This document shows, piece after piece, positions 25,447 to 32,997 of a stretch of DNA of 39,571 nucleotides (position 1 is the first letter of the stretch; the number at the start of each line of letters is the position of its first letter). The DNA is taken from the NCBI GenBank assembly GCA_022790955.1, contig JAAVYD010000064.1:1-39571 (forward strand), given 5' to 3'. A program made the position numbers and the translations under genes. The DNA is from Bacillota bacterium (GTDB lineage: Bacteria; Bacillota; Clostridia; Peptostreptococcales; Anaerovoracaceae). The notes beneath the pieces were generated by a model that did no database searches, was not told where the DNA came from, and was given only the letters and a program-made list of their open reading frames with translations.

Positions 25447-26127
25447 CTAATACGTCTTTAAAATATGCCCCATCTTGGCTTTTTTGGTTTTCATATATGC
25501 ATCGCTGGCACTCTTATGTCTGGTTTCGATAGGAACTCGCTCGATAATCTCCAGACCGAACTTTTCCAGACTGTAAACCTTGTCCGGGTTATTCGTAAGC
25601 AGCCTGAGCTGCTTTGCTCCAAGACTCGTAAGCATCTCCGCCCCTACAGTATAATCCCTCATATCTGCAGGAAATCCGAGCGCCACATTAGCCTCCACAG
25701 TATCCATGCCCTGATCCTGAAGACTGTACGCCCTGAGCTTATTAATCAGCCCGATTCCTCTGCCCTCCTGCCTGAGATATATCATAATCCCGCGACCTTC
25801 TTCCGCTATTACTTTCATAGCAGCATCAAACTGATCCCCGCAGTCGCACTTTGCAGATCCGAAAACATCTCCCGTCAAACATTCCGAATGTACCCTTACA
25901 AGCACAGGTTCACCATTGCTGACGTCGCCCAGAGTAAGCGCCACATGATGTTCTCCGTTCAGTCTGTTTTCAAAACCGTGTATCAGAAAATCTCCATACT
26001 TAGTAGGAAGATTAGCGGTTATTACCCGTTCCATTATATGCTCGGTATCAGCAGCCATTTCATTCGACCGATTTTTAGCGTCCTCATGCTCGATCATCAC
26101 ACCGGCCTTGCATAAATCACTTGTCAT
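25447..26127 (-). CDS. ribA: GTP cyclohydrolase II
   Basis: 226 residues. Opens the imidazole ring of GTP, the first step of riboflavin synthesis. The zinc site is visible in CLTGDVFGSAKCDCG (three Cys), with LRQEGRGIGLINKLRAYSLQD carrying the catalytic Arg and Tyr region, LLTNNPDKV and the C-terminal KAKMGHILKTY. In most Firmicutes RibA is fused behind RibB; here it is a separate gene starting 13 bp after the ribB stop, with its own GGAAGG site and a roughly 30-residue N-terminal lead-in (MTSDLCKAGVMIEHED) not needed for activity. This looks like a split RibBA or a non-fused ancestral form. Confidence 0.96.
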   Translation of the reverse strand: MTSDLCKAGVMIEHEDAKNRSNEMAADTEHIMERVITANLPTKYGDFLIHGFENRLNGEHHVALTLGDVSNGEPVLVRVHSECLTGDVFGSAKCDCGDQFDAAMKVIAEEGRGIMIYLRQEGRGIGLINKLRAYSLQDQGMDTVEANVALGFPADMRDYTVGAEMLTSLGAKQLRLLTNNPDKVYSLEKFGLEIIERVPIETRHKSASDAYMKTKKAKMGHILKTY

Positions 26128-26140
26128 AAGACCTTCCCCC

Positions 26141-26755
26141 TTAGATACTATGTTTCTTTCTGTATTCTTTGAGAGCTTTAACAGTTATAAACTTGAGATT
26201 ATGAAGCTGAGCAAATTCCGTAAGCTCCGCAGTCCTCATCATCTCACCGTCCTCTCTCATAATCTCGCAGCAAAGTCCGACCTCTTTAAGTCCCGCAATT
26301 CTCATAAGGTCTACCGTAGCCTCAGTATGACCGTCCCTCTCAAAAACGCCGCCATCTTTGGCTTCCAGCGGGAACATGTGACCCGGACGCCTGAAATCAT
26401 CCGGCTTTACGCCGTCCTCTACGGATTTAATAGCCGTATACGACCGCTCCGCAGCCGATATTCCCGTAGTCGTATCTATATGATCTATGGAATGTGTAAA
26501 CGCTGTACAGTGATTATCCGTGTTATCGTCTACCATCTGCGGCAGCTCCAGCTTCCTGCACATAGCCGCGCTCATAGGCATACAAATCAGACCTTTGGCG
26601 TAAGTCGCCATAAAATTAACATTCGCCTTAGTCGCAAACTCCGCAGCGCATATCAGATCGCCTTCGTTTTCCCTTTCAGGATCATCTGTCACAACAATAA
26701 TCCTACCGGACTTAAGATCTTCAATAGCCTCCTCTATACTGTTAAACCTGAACAT
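26141..26755 (-). CDS. ribB: 3,4-dihydroxy-2-butanone 4-phosphate synthase
   Basis: 204 residues, normal for stand-alone RibB. Converts ribulose 5-phosphate to the four-carbon unit of riboflavin. Motifs: [20 protein letters not shown] (acidic metal-binding loop), [38 protein letters not shown] and [11 protein letters not shown]. It ends in KKHSI with no GTP cyclohydrolase part. GGGAGG lies 9 nt before the ATG. The 197-bp gap to ribE upstream is AT-rich and holds no gene; the gap to ribA downstream is 13 bp. Confidence 0.96.
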   Translation of the reverse strand: MFRFNSIEEAIEDLKSGRIIVVTDDPERENEGDLICAAEFATKANVNFMATYAKGLICMPMSAAMCRKLELPQMVDDNTDNHCTAFTHSIDHIDTTTGISAAERSYTAIKSVEDGVKPDDFRRPGHMFPLEAKDGGVFERDGHTEATVDLMRIAGLKEVGLCCEIMREDGEMMRTAELTEFAQLHNLKFITVKALKEYRKKHSI

Positions 26756-26952
26756 AATTAAAATTCCTCCCTTAAATACTAATCTTTATTATATTAATAT
26801 ATCAATTCCTGCATGTAAAACAGTTTATAATTATAAAATTATTATTCCTTTACCAGCTAAATCTTATTTTTCTAAATCTTAGCCGGCGTTAAAATATCAT
26901 TACTAAATTATTGCCGACTTATAGCTAAACTCTGAAAATTTAATACTAAAGC

Positions 26953-27636
26953 CTAAATAAATCCATTTTCCGCCAAAAATCCCGCGCTTATATTTCCTGA
27001 GCTGCCAGCGGTTTTGCCTGCGGCAGCCTCAGAACCCTGAAAATCCGCTGTAAAATTCATAAGATGCTCCACATATTTTCCTACGATGTCGTTTTCCAGA
27101 TTTACTATATCGCCCTCGCGCTTTTTAAGCAAGATAGTTTCCTCGCCAGTATGAGGTATAATGGACACTTTAAAATATCCAGATCCGACCTCTGCCACCG
27201 TAAGGCTTATACCGTCGATAGCAACGGAACCTTTTTCAATGATATATTTCAAAATGCCTGAATCCGTGAGAATGGTGACCCACACAGCATTTTCTTCTCT
27301 AACCATCGCGGAAATTCTGCCCGTTCCGTCTATATGCCCGGAAACGATATGACCGCCGAACCTGCCGCCCGCAGCCATAGCCCTTTCCAGATTTACTTTT
27401 GTTCCCGGTCCGAACGTTCCCAGATTCGTCCGTCTGAGGGTTTCTGCCATAACGTCCGCCTCAAAGGTATCTCTGTCAAGCGCCGACGCCGTAAGGCATA
27501 CGCCGTTCACTGCGATACTGTCGCCGAGATTAATATCGTCAAATATCCTTCCGCCCTTTATTTTCAATCTGGAAGAAACCTTGCCCCGCTTTACGGACAC
27601 GACTTCCCCGACTTCCTCAATAATTCCTGTAAACAT
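26953..27636 (-). CDS. ribE: riboflavin synthase, alpha subunit
   Basis: 227 residues; dismutates two lumazines to riboflavin and the ribitylaminouracil precursor. Two tandem lumazine-binding barrels: MFTGIIEEVGEV with LGDSIAVNGVCLTA in the first (1-95), and GGHIVSGHIDGTG with KGSVAIDGISLTVAEV in the second (about 96-190). After ENDIVGKYVEHL a roughly 30-residue Gly/Ser/Ala tail follows that is longer than in most members. Start ATG 27636 has GGGAGG, and the gene follows ribD by 15 bp. Confidence 0.96.
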   Translation of the reverse strand: MFTGIIEEVGEVVSVKRGKVSSRLKIKGGRIFDDINLGDSIAVNGVCLTASALDRDTFEADVMAETLRRTNLGTFGPGTKVNLERAMAAGGRFGGHIVSGHIDGTGRISAMVREENAVWVTILTDSGILKYIIEKGSVAIDGISLTVAEVGSGYFKVSIIPHTGEETILLKKREGDIVNLENDIVGKYVEHLMNFTADFQGSEAAAGKTAGSSGNISAGFLAENGFI

Positions 27637-27651
27637 CTATATCCTCCCGGA

Positions 27652-28791
27652 TCATTTAATAGTATATTCCAACAAAATATCATCGCCGAGAATCGTAATC
27701 TCAGGTCCGGCAAGCATAACGCAGTCAGCCATTTTATCTATGCCTGCTCCGCCTATCGGAGTTTTTGCAGCCGCGCCGCCTATGAGCTTCGGCGCCATAT
27801 AAACCTGAACCTTAGACACTATCCCCGCTTCCAGCGCAGAAAAATGAATTTCTGAACCGCCTTCAAGAAGAACGCTGTCTATCTTCATCTCGCCCAGCTT
27901 TTTCATGAGCTCCTTCATATCTATTCTGCCGTTTTTGTCCGCGCTCACTTCGAGCACCTCGGCGCCTGCATTCTGCAAAACTTCCGATCTGCTTTTCACT
28001 TCCTGCTCCTGCGTTTCGACGCATACGATAATGGTTCTGATATATTCCGCAGTCTTAATTATCTTGGAATCCCAAGGAATCCGCAGCTTGCTGTCGCATA
28101 TTATCCTGATCGGATCGAAAGAAATCTGCTCCTCTGAATCTTCCGCCAGTCTGCAGTTAAGCATGGGATCGTCCGCCAGCACAGTACCGATACCTACCAT
28201 TATCGCCGATACCTGTTTTCTCGTCAGATGAGTATGCTGACGAGCCTGTTCAGAAGTCACCCACCTGGAATCTCCCGTATGAGCTGCTATTTTGCCGTCC
28301 GCAGTCATGGCATATTTCATTATGACATACGGCGTACCTGTAGTTATATAATGAAAGAAAATTTCATTTCTTTTAAGACATTCCGCTTCGAGTACCGGAC
28401 CCTCCGCATGTACGCCTGCGTCTTTGAGGAGCTGTATTCCTTTTCCCGCCACCAGCGGATTCGGATCCCATGCCCCAAAAACAATTCTTGAAAGCCCGTT
28501 TTCTATAACAGCCTCCGTACACGGCGGCGTTTTTCCGTAATGGCAGCAAGGCTCAAGAGTCACATACATAGTCGCGCCCTCAGGATCATTTCCCCGCTCT
28601 TTGCAGTTTTTCAGCGCGTTTCGCTCTGCGTGCAGTCCGCCGCAATATTCGTGCCAGCCTTCGCCGATAATATCTCCATCTTTTACTATCACGGCTCCCA
28701 CCATGGGATTCGGACTCACTCTGCCCATACCTTTCGCGGCAAGCCTGACAGCCATCTCCATATATTTTTTGTCCGTATCTCTATCCGTCAT
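27652..28791 (-). CDS. ribD: bifunctional diaminohydroxyphosphoribosylaminopyrimidine deaminase / 5-amino-6-(5-phosphoribosylamino)uracil reductase
   Basis: 379 residues, the usual length. The N-terminal zinc deaminase (1-145) has HAERNALKNC and PCCHYGKTPPC, supplying His, two Cys and the catalytic Glu. The C-terminal NADPH reductase (about 150-379) has KYAMTADGKIAAHTGDSRW, VGIGTVLADDPMLNCRL and LLEGGSEIHFSAL. First gene of the rib operon under the FMN riboswitch. The start at 28791 has AGAGG 6 nt upstream. About 230 nt of leader, including a MITE-like element, separate it from the riboswitch terminator. Confidence 0.97.
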   Translation of the reverse strand: MTDRDTDKKYMEMAVRLAAKGMGRVSPNPMVGAVIVKDGDIIGEGWHEYCGGLHAERNALKNCKERGNDPEGATMYVTLEPCCHYGKTPPCTEAVIENGLSRIVFGAWDPNPLVAGKGIQLLKDAGVHAEGPVLEAECLKRNEIFFHYITTGTPYVIMKYAMTADGKIAAHTGDSRWVTSEQARQHTHLTRKQVSAIMVGIGTVLADDPMLNCRLAEDSEEQISFDPIRIICDSKLRIPWDSKIIKTAEYIRTIIVCVETQEQEVKSRSEVLQNAGAEVLEVSADKNGRIDMKELMKKLGEMKIDSVLLEGGSEIHFSALEAGIVSKVQVYMAPKLIGGAAAKTPIGGAGIDKMADCVMLAGPEITILGDDILLEYTIK

Positions 28792-28817
28792 ACATTACCT
28801 CTGCAATCTACTGATAC

Positions 28818-29024
28818 ATTTTCTTCAGTTTCTATGCAATATATAGTCAGCGCACTCAAAAATCAGTAAAGTTCGACGGATAAACTGCTGCGGTATGCGT
28901 TGTTGCCCTTGACGAGCAATAATTCCACCTGTGTTCTGTCTTATCACGCTGCATTTTCCCTCGCTTCTTTTTTAACGGCTCTCAGATACGCAGACTATAA
29001 TTTCTTCAGTTTTCATGCAATATA
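28818..29024. repeat. direct repeats flanking MITE-like copy 2
   Basis: 28818-28843 and 28999-29024 are about 26-bp direct repeats (core TTTCTTCAGTTT.. to ..ATGCAATATA) that agree at about 23 positions. They bracket the element at 28842-28999 almost exactly. They could be a diverged, unusually long target duplication or a pre-existing tandem repeat. Confidence 0.6.
28842..28999. mobile_element. MITE-like repeat B, copy 2, inside the riboflavin operon leader
   Basis: A 158-bp element with the same terminal inverted repeats as 16246-16406 (TATAGTC.. / ..GACTATA, with GTAAA or GTTAAA further in). It lies between the FMN riboswitch terminator and ribD, so it is transcribed with the operon. On the minus strand both copies carry GAAGCGAG then AAAATG, but the frames that follow diverge, so I do not call a gene. 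Confidence 0.75.
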
Positions 29025-29056
29025 AAAGCCCCGATTCACATTTGTAAACCAGGGCT
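29021..29056 (-). terminator. riboswitch expression-platform terminator
   Basis: On the minus strand a 13-bp stem AGCCCTGGTTTAC / GTGAATCGGGGCT with three G-U pairs and loop AAAT is followed by TTTTATA. It stands 65 nt downstream of the FMN aptamer, where FMN binding would favour it. Confidence 0.85.
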
Positions 29057-29120
29057 GTAAAATCATATAAAATTATGAATCTGCAAATTAAATAAACATA
29101 TTCAAAAGAAATATATTGCA

Positions 29121-29227
29121 TATCTTCTTTCATCCAGACTTTACTGTCGGCTCCGTAATTTCATCGGATCAGCTTTCGCTCGCGGGCTATACCGCCGGTC
29201 GGGAATCACACCCTGCCCTGAAGATCT
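29121..29227 (-). promoter_or_regulatory. FMN riboswitch (RFN element)
   Basis: The minus strand reads GATCTTCAGGGCAGGGTG, then TTCCCGACCGGCGGTATAG, AGCCCGCGAGC, a variable hairpin, GATCCGATGAAATTACGGAGC, CGACAGTAAAGTCTGGATG and GAAAGAAGAT. These are the conserved segments of the six-helix FMN aptamer; the closing stem pairs GATCTTC with GAAGAT. With the downstream terminator it should shut off the rib operon when FMN is plentiful. Confidence 0.96.
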
Positions 29228-29287
29228 TAATATTAAATTTTACCAAAGATGATCCGCTTGCGCAGATTAAAAATATTCGGTGGATTA

Positions 29288-29316
29288 ATAGTAACACTAA
29301 TTATTATTCTTGTCAA
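29288..29316 (-). promoter_or_regulatory. candidate sigma-A promoter of the rib operon
   Basis: On the minus strand a perfect TTGACA (29316-29311) is followed after 17 bp by TACTAT (29293-29288). Transcription would start near 29280, about 50 nt before the FMN aptamer. Confidence 0.6.
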
Positions 29317-29322
29317 CTGCAT

Positions 29323-30957
29323 CTATGCCAATTTTACTCTGAGTCCCGCGTCCGCGATCCTTGCCATAATCGCCGCAACCTGAGCTCTTGTGATATTTGC
29401 ATCCGGCATAAATTCTCCGCTTGAATCTCCCGTAAGAATCCCTGCGCGGTAAAGCCTGTAAATAGCTTTTCCCTGATCGGTATCAGGCGATACATCCGGT
29501 ATATCTCCGTCATTAATATTATTAATTACTGGAAGCTCGCCGTCTGATATAGCTCCGCCCATAATTTCAGCAAACTGCGCTCTTGTTGCCGTAGCATTAT
29601 AATCCGCAGCTCCGCTGTATTCGGAAGTAATAATTGCATTCTTAGCGGCGTAATCCACATAAGTCATAAACCAATTTTCGTCATCTGACTGAACAAACTG
29701 GAAACCGTCGTTTTCATATGTACTGAATATACGGGAAGCCATGGTGATAGCCTGAGCTATGGTTAGATTCTTGGTTACTCCGAATTCCGAATCCGTCATA
29801 CCCTTCATGATTCCCATCTCATAAACGGCTTTTATATAATCTATATACCATTCTTCTTCGACTACGTCTGCAAACTGTCCGCTGACATAACTGCCGACCC
29901 TGCTGAATTTAGGCTCGGAATCCGTTTTATCCGGGCCCGCAGAAATATCACCGTTATTATCTGCGTCCGGCTGATCAATATCAGGATCGCTCGGAACATC
30001 CGTTGTCGGAACGTCTACAATCGGCTCCCCTGTAATCGGGTCAACAGCAGGATCTGTCACGATCGGCTCGCCCGTTATAGGGTCTATATTATCCGGAATA
30101 TAATTCGGATCGTTTATATCGGGTTCGTCCGGTTCTTCCGGCTCAACCGGATCAGGCGCCGCGCCGTACTCCGGAATCTCCATATATTTATACGATGAAA
30201 CATACCAGTAGGCGTCTATCGCGTTTATGATATCCTGCTGATCTGCATTCGATGAAATCTTTCTCAGCCATGAATCTTCAAGTTTCATTTCCTCTGTAGA
30301 AAGTCCCGGATCCGCACAGTAAAAAGTATCTTCTTCCGGCACGTATCTTGTTAAAAGAATAGCGTGAGGCAGACCTCTTTCGTAAACTTCAAGTCCTTCC
30401 GGATGCGCTTCGAGCAGATCTATGAGCGCCTGTTTTTTATCCGACACATTAAGATTCTGATAAGAAACTCCCATGCCGTAGAAAGTATATGAATGACGCA
30501 TGCCTATACCGCCGATCCAACCGACTTTTGCAAGGCTCTTTTGAGTTATATTGCCCCATGTAGCGTTATTCTCGATGATGGATTTCTGCCTGAGCATCAT
30601 TACCGCTGAAGCGAGGGTACATTTTCCGCTGCCTTCCTGCTTTTCATAAATATTCGGCGTATTCCTCAAAAGCTCGTATAACTGAGCGTTTGCGCTCGGC
30701 TGAACACTGGGCACAGCGGCAGCTCCCGGATCTTCCTGTATAGGTCTTCCATCCCATGTATAAAGAATATCGCCGCCTCCCGACGCAGGCGTACCGTCCT
30801 GCTGATCCGCAGGATCAGACAGCTCGTCCTCATTTTGATCTCCGCTTTCTGCGTAAACTGCATATCCGGCAATATCCGCACAGCAAAGCGGTCCGGTAAT
30901 AAACGCAGTAAACCCTAAACATGCTGACATAAATATACTGATAATTTTTCTTTTCAT
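29323..30957 (-). CDS. secreted SLH-domain protein with C39-like cysteine peptidase domain
   Basis: 544 residues from ATG 30957 (AGGGG 8 nt upstream). Signal peptide 1-37 (KRKIISIFMSACLGFTAFI). Residues 90-255 look like a C39-family papain fold: Cys113 in GSGKCTLASAVMML, His198 in LPHAILLTRY, Asp216 in CADPG. Residues 263-350 are an acidic, Pro-rich linker with DPITGEPIV twice. Three SLH repeats follow (about 361-410, 421-470, 485-535), with FADVVEEEWYIDYIKAVYEM and IPDVSPDTDQGKAIYRLYRAG. It should sit on the pyruvylated wall polymer and cut a peptide or cross-link; the substrate is unknown. It lies just upstream of the rib promoter on the same strand, with no clear terminator between. Confidence 0.85.
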   Translation of the reverse strand: MKRKIISIFMSACLGFTAFITGPLCCADIAGYAVYAESGDQNEDELSDPADQQDGTPASGGGDILYTWDGRPIQEDPGAAAVPSVQPSANAQLYELLRNTPNIYEKQEGSGKCTLASAVMMLRQKSIIENNATWGNITQKSLAKVGWIGGIGMRHSYTFYGMGVSYQNLNVSDKKQALIDLLEAHPEGLEVYERGLPHAILLTRYVPEEDTFYCADPGLSTEEMKLEDSWLRKISSNADQQDIINAIDAYWYVSSYKYMEIPEYGAAPDPVEPEEPDEPDINDPNYIPDNIDPITGEPIVTDPAVDPITGEPIVDVPTTDVPSDPDIDQPDADNNGDISAGPDKTDSEPKFSRVGSYVSGQFADVVEEEWYIDYIKAVYEMGIMKGMTDSEFGVTKNLTIAQAITMASRIFSTYENDGFQFVQSDDENWFMTYVDYAAKNAIITSEYSGAADYNATATRAQFAEIMGGAISDGELPVINNINDGDIPDVSPDTDQGKAIYRLYRAGILTGDSSGEFMPDANITRAQVAAIMARIADAGLRVKLA

Positions 30958-31406
30958 ATGTATCCCCTGGATATTCGGTATTAACTCTAACTTGCTGGTT
31001 TCATAACAAAAATAATATAACAAACGTCAAATATTCCCCTTCTGCAGACAGCGGGTTATATTTTTGACTTTCGGCGATTGAATTATAAGCTTTCGCTGAA
31101 ATCCTGCGGATAAATCTGGATGCCTGTTGAAGACGTTCTCATCTTTTATGACAAGCGAGCTTAGCATGATTTACTCCGCTTTAAAACTATTCCCCATGTT
31201 TCTCAGTTTATTCCAATCTAATTAGCGTGTCAATCTTTCCCACGTAACAGTAATAAAACTGTAATTATTGGTATTTGGGGGTATAATATATTAATAAAAT
31301 CAGATACAATTATAAATATTAATAGATTATATATCATTCCATATAACCGCCTTGAGATTTACATATAATTATGTTATTATTATGTACAAAAAAAGGAGAC
31401 GTTAAT
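30958..31406. other. intergenic gap between the SLH peptidase gene and the toxin-antitoxin pair
   Basis: A 449-bp gap with divergent genes on each side. No further ORF with a ribosome binding site. It becomes very AT-rich after about 31250 and holds two ATTAAT hexamers, an ACAGT/ACTGT inverted repeat near 31249-31264, and the toxin-antitoxin promoter at its end. Confidence 0.5.
31352..31380 (+). promoter_or_regulatory. promoter and likely autoregulatory site of the toxin-antitoxin operon
   Basis: TTGAGA, 17-bp spacer, TATTAT. The spacer contains the inverted repeat ACATA-TAAT-TATGT, a likely site for the Phd-type antitoxin, which in this family represses its own operon. Confidence 0.55.
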
Positions 31407-31670
31407 ATGCCACAGATTAGACCAATTACAGATCTGAGAAATACCACGGAAATTTCCGAACTTTGCCATGCAAAGAATGAACCGCTTTTTATCACAAAAA
31501 ACGGTTATGGAGATTTAGTGATCATGAGCATCGAAACCTATGAAGAAATGATAGAAACGATACGAACAGACGCTGCGATTTACGAAGCCGAAAAGGAATA
31601 TAATATTAATGGTGTTCTGTTGGATGCAAGAGAAACACTATCACTTTTAAAAAGGAAACATTTTGGATAA
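31407..31670 (+). CDS. Phd/YefM-family antitoxin
   Basis: 87 residues from ATG 31407 (AAAGGAG, 8-nt spacing); the ATG 12 codons upstream lacks a site. The N-terminal DNA-binding domain has the family pattern PQIRPITDLRNTTEISELCH, EPLFITKNGYGDLVIMS and YEEMIETI. The C-terminal tail (about 55-87) is the toxin-wrapping segment. Its stop overlaps the toxin start by 8 bp. Expected to neutralise the ParE-like toxin and repress the operon. Confidence 0.9.
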   Translation: MPQIRPITDLRNTTEISELCHAKNEPLFITKNGYGDLVIMSIETYEEMIETIRTDAAIYEAEKEYNINGVLLDARETLSLLKRKHFG

Positions 31671-31965
31671 ATTTATAATAAAACTTTATGCACGCGCTGC
31701 TCAAGATTTAGAAGATATCTATACTTATATTGCAAAAAATCTACTAAATCCAAGCATAGCATTACACTTAATCAGCGAGTTAGAAAATGCAATTTTAAGT
31801 TTAGAACAATTTCCTGAGCGCGGCTCGATTCGCCGTATTGAAGCCTGTGCAAACGGAAATTACCGCCAGTTATTTGTAAAAAACTATATTATAATTTATC
31901 GAGTTCTAAATAAAAAGAAAGAAATCCATATTATAACAGTTCGCTATATACCGAGCAATTTTTAA
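31663..31965 (+). CDS. RelE/ParE-family toxin
   Basis: 100 residues starting at TTG 31663, inside the end of the antitoxin gene. The pattern is ParE-like: YARAAQDLEDIYTYIAKNL, ALHLISELENAILSLEQFPERG, then NYRQLFVKNYIIIYRVLNKKKEIHIITVRY. ParE-type members poison DNA gyrase while RelE-type cut mRNA; the YRQLFV-NY-IIYRV core does not settle which. The TTG start and 8-bp overlap suggest the toxin is translated less than, and coupled to, the antitoxin. Confidence 0.9.
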   Translation: MDKFIIKLYARAAQDLEDIYTYIAKNLLNPSIALHLISELENAILSLEQFPERGSIRRIEACANGNYRQLFVKNYIIIYRVLNKKKEIHIITVRYIPSNF

Positions 31966-31992
31966 AATATTAGTACAATAACGGAGGTTAAA

Positions 31993-32640
31993 ATGCAGTT
32001 ACACAAAGCAGTTAAAAAGAGATACGATATGATCGGTCCGCGCATAGCAGCCGCATTTAAAAAAAATCACTTCGACGCATACTATGTAAGTACGGTGGAT
32101 GAAGCATTAGAAAAAGCCATCGAACTTATACCTGAAGATCATGTGATATCCTGGGGAGGTTCGGAAACTTTAAAAGAAATAGGACTCACGGACTATCTTA
32201 AAGAAAATGGCTATAAAGTAATAGACAGAAGCACAGCAAAATCTCAGGAAGAACGCACCGAACTTATGAAAAAAGCGCTTCTTTCGGATACTTATCTTAT
32301 GAGCTGCAACGGAGCAAGCGAGGACGGACAGCTCGTAAATATTGATGGTACAGGCAACCGTGTCGCAGCAATGATATACGGTCCGACCAACGTTATAGTC
32401 ATAGCCGGCATGAACAAAATCGAAAAAACAGTGGAGGACGCCTGGAAACGCGCAAGAAACCTTGCCGCCCCTGCTAATATGCAGCGGTTCAGCGGCGTAA
32501 AAACTCCCTGCAGCGAAACGGGATTATGTTCAAACTGTACAAGCACGGACAGTATCTGCGCATATTTTGTAACCACAAGGATATCGCGCCCTGCCGGAAA
32601 AATAAAAGTCATACTCGTAGGAGAAAATCTGGGATTTTAA
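31993..32640 (+). CDS. LUD-domain protein (YkgG/LutC-like, DUF162)
   Basis: 215 residues, start ATG with GGAGG 6 nt upstream. Stand-alone LUD-domain proteins of this size occur widely in Clostridia and are annotated as lactate utilisation proteins. Visible: EDHVISWGGSETLKEIGL, SCNGASEDGQLVNIDGTGNR, MIYGPTNVIVIAGMNKI, and a Cys-rich end CSETGLCSNCTSTDSIC (four Cys) that may hold a metal or Fe-S centre. The lutA and lutB partners are not nearby, so lactate oxidation cannot be assumed. It follows the toxin by 27 bp and may be read through from that operon. Confidence 0.85.
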   Translation: MQLHKAVKKRYDMIGPRIAAAFKKNHFDAYYVSTVDEALEKAIELIPEDHVISWGGSETLKEIGLTDYLKENGYKVIDRSTAKSQEERTELMKKALLSDTYLMSCNGASEDGQLVNIDGTGNRVAAMIYGPTNVIVIAGMNKIEKTVEDAWKRARNLAAPANMQRFSGVKTPCSETGLCSNCTSTDSICAYFVTTRISRPAGKIKVILVGENLGF

Positions 32641-32997
32641 GATTGATATATTTATCTTTCTACCGCACAATCCTTACTAAATTCTGAAATTCCTCCGTTT
32701 TACTCTTATAAAGAGCCGCTGACTGCATTTTTTGCGTATATAGGCTTGCGGTATCCGGCTCTTAAATAATGATTGATAAGGATAAATTTTTATAATCGGC
32801 AAAGCGCCCAGCAGGCTATTTGCCGCTCTTATCATTACTATCTAACTATTTGATGATGCAGCGGCAAACCACATCAGCCGCAGCAGTAATAAAAAAATAT
32901 ATGCGCCCTGACATTAAATCATCTCCTCCTGTTTCCAGGTATTTACAATAATATAAAGTTGTCCATAATTATTTTATGTTTTCCTACTTTCTTTATT
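32641..32997. other. intergenic region between convergent genes, several hairpins
   Basis: 357 bp downstream of both the LUD gene (plus) and the MATE gene (minus). Inverted repeats: AAGAGCCG/CGGCTCTT (32711-32763, long loop), CGGCAAA/TTTGCCG (about 32797-32825) and GCGGC/GCCGC (about 32861-32880). None has a good T tract. A short frame with a good ribosome binding site is described separately. Confidence 0.5.
32846..32914 (-). CDS. possible micro-ORF, 22 codons
   Basis: ATG 32914 is preceded on the minus strand by AGGAGG about 10 nt upstream. The peptide MSGRIYFFITAAADVVCRC.. has a hydrophobic middle and ends at TAG. It lies just downstream of the MATE gene on the same strand. I recognise no family; it could be chance or a small membrane peptide. 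Confidence 0.2.
   Translation of the reverse strand: MSGRIYFFITAAADVVCRCIIK

Noticed and set aside
28870..28960. Short ORF inside MITE-like element B
   Set aside because: Both copies have GAAGCGAG then ATG on the minus strand, but the reading frames diverge after a few codons, so protein coding is not conserved.
31407..32640. Mobile island around the toxin-antitoxin pair
   Set aside because: No integrase, transposase, tRNA gene or flanking repeat is visible; the pair may have been acquired, but nothing marks island borders.
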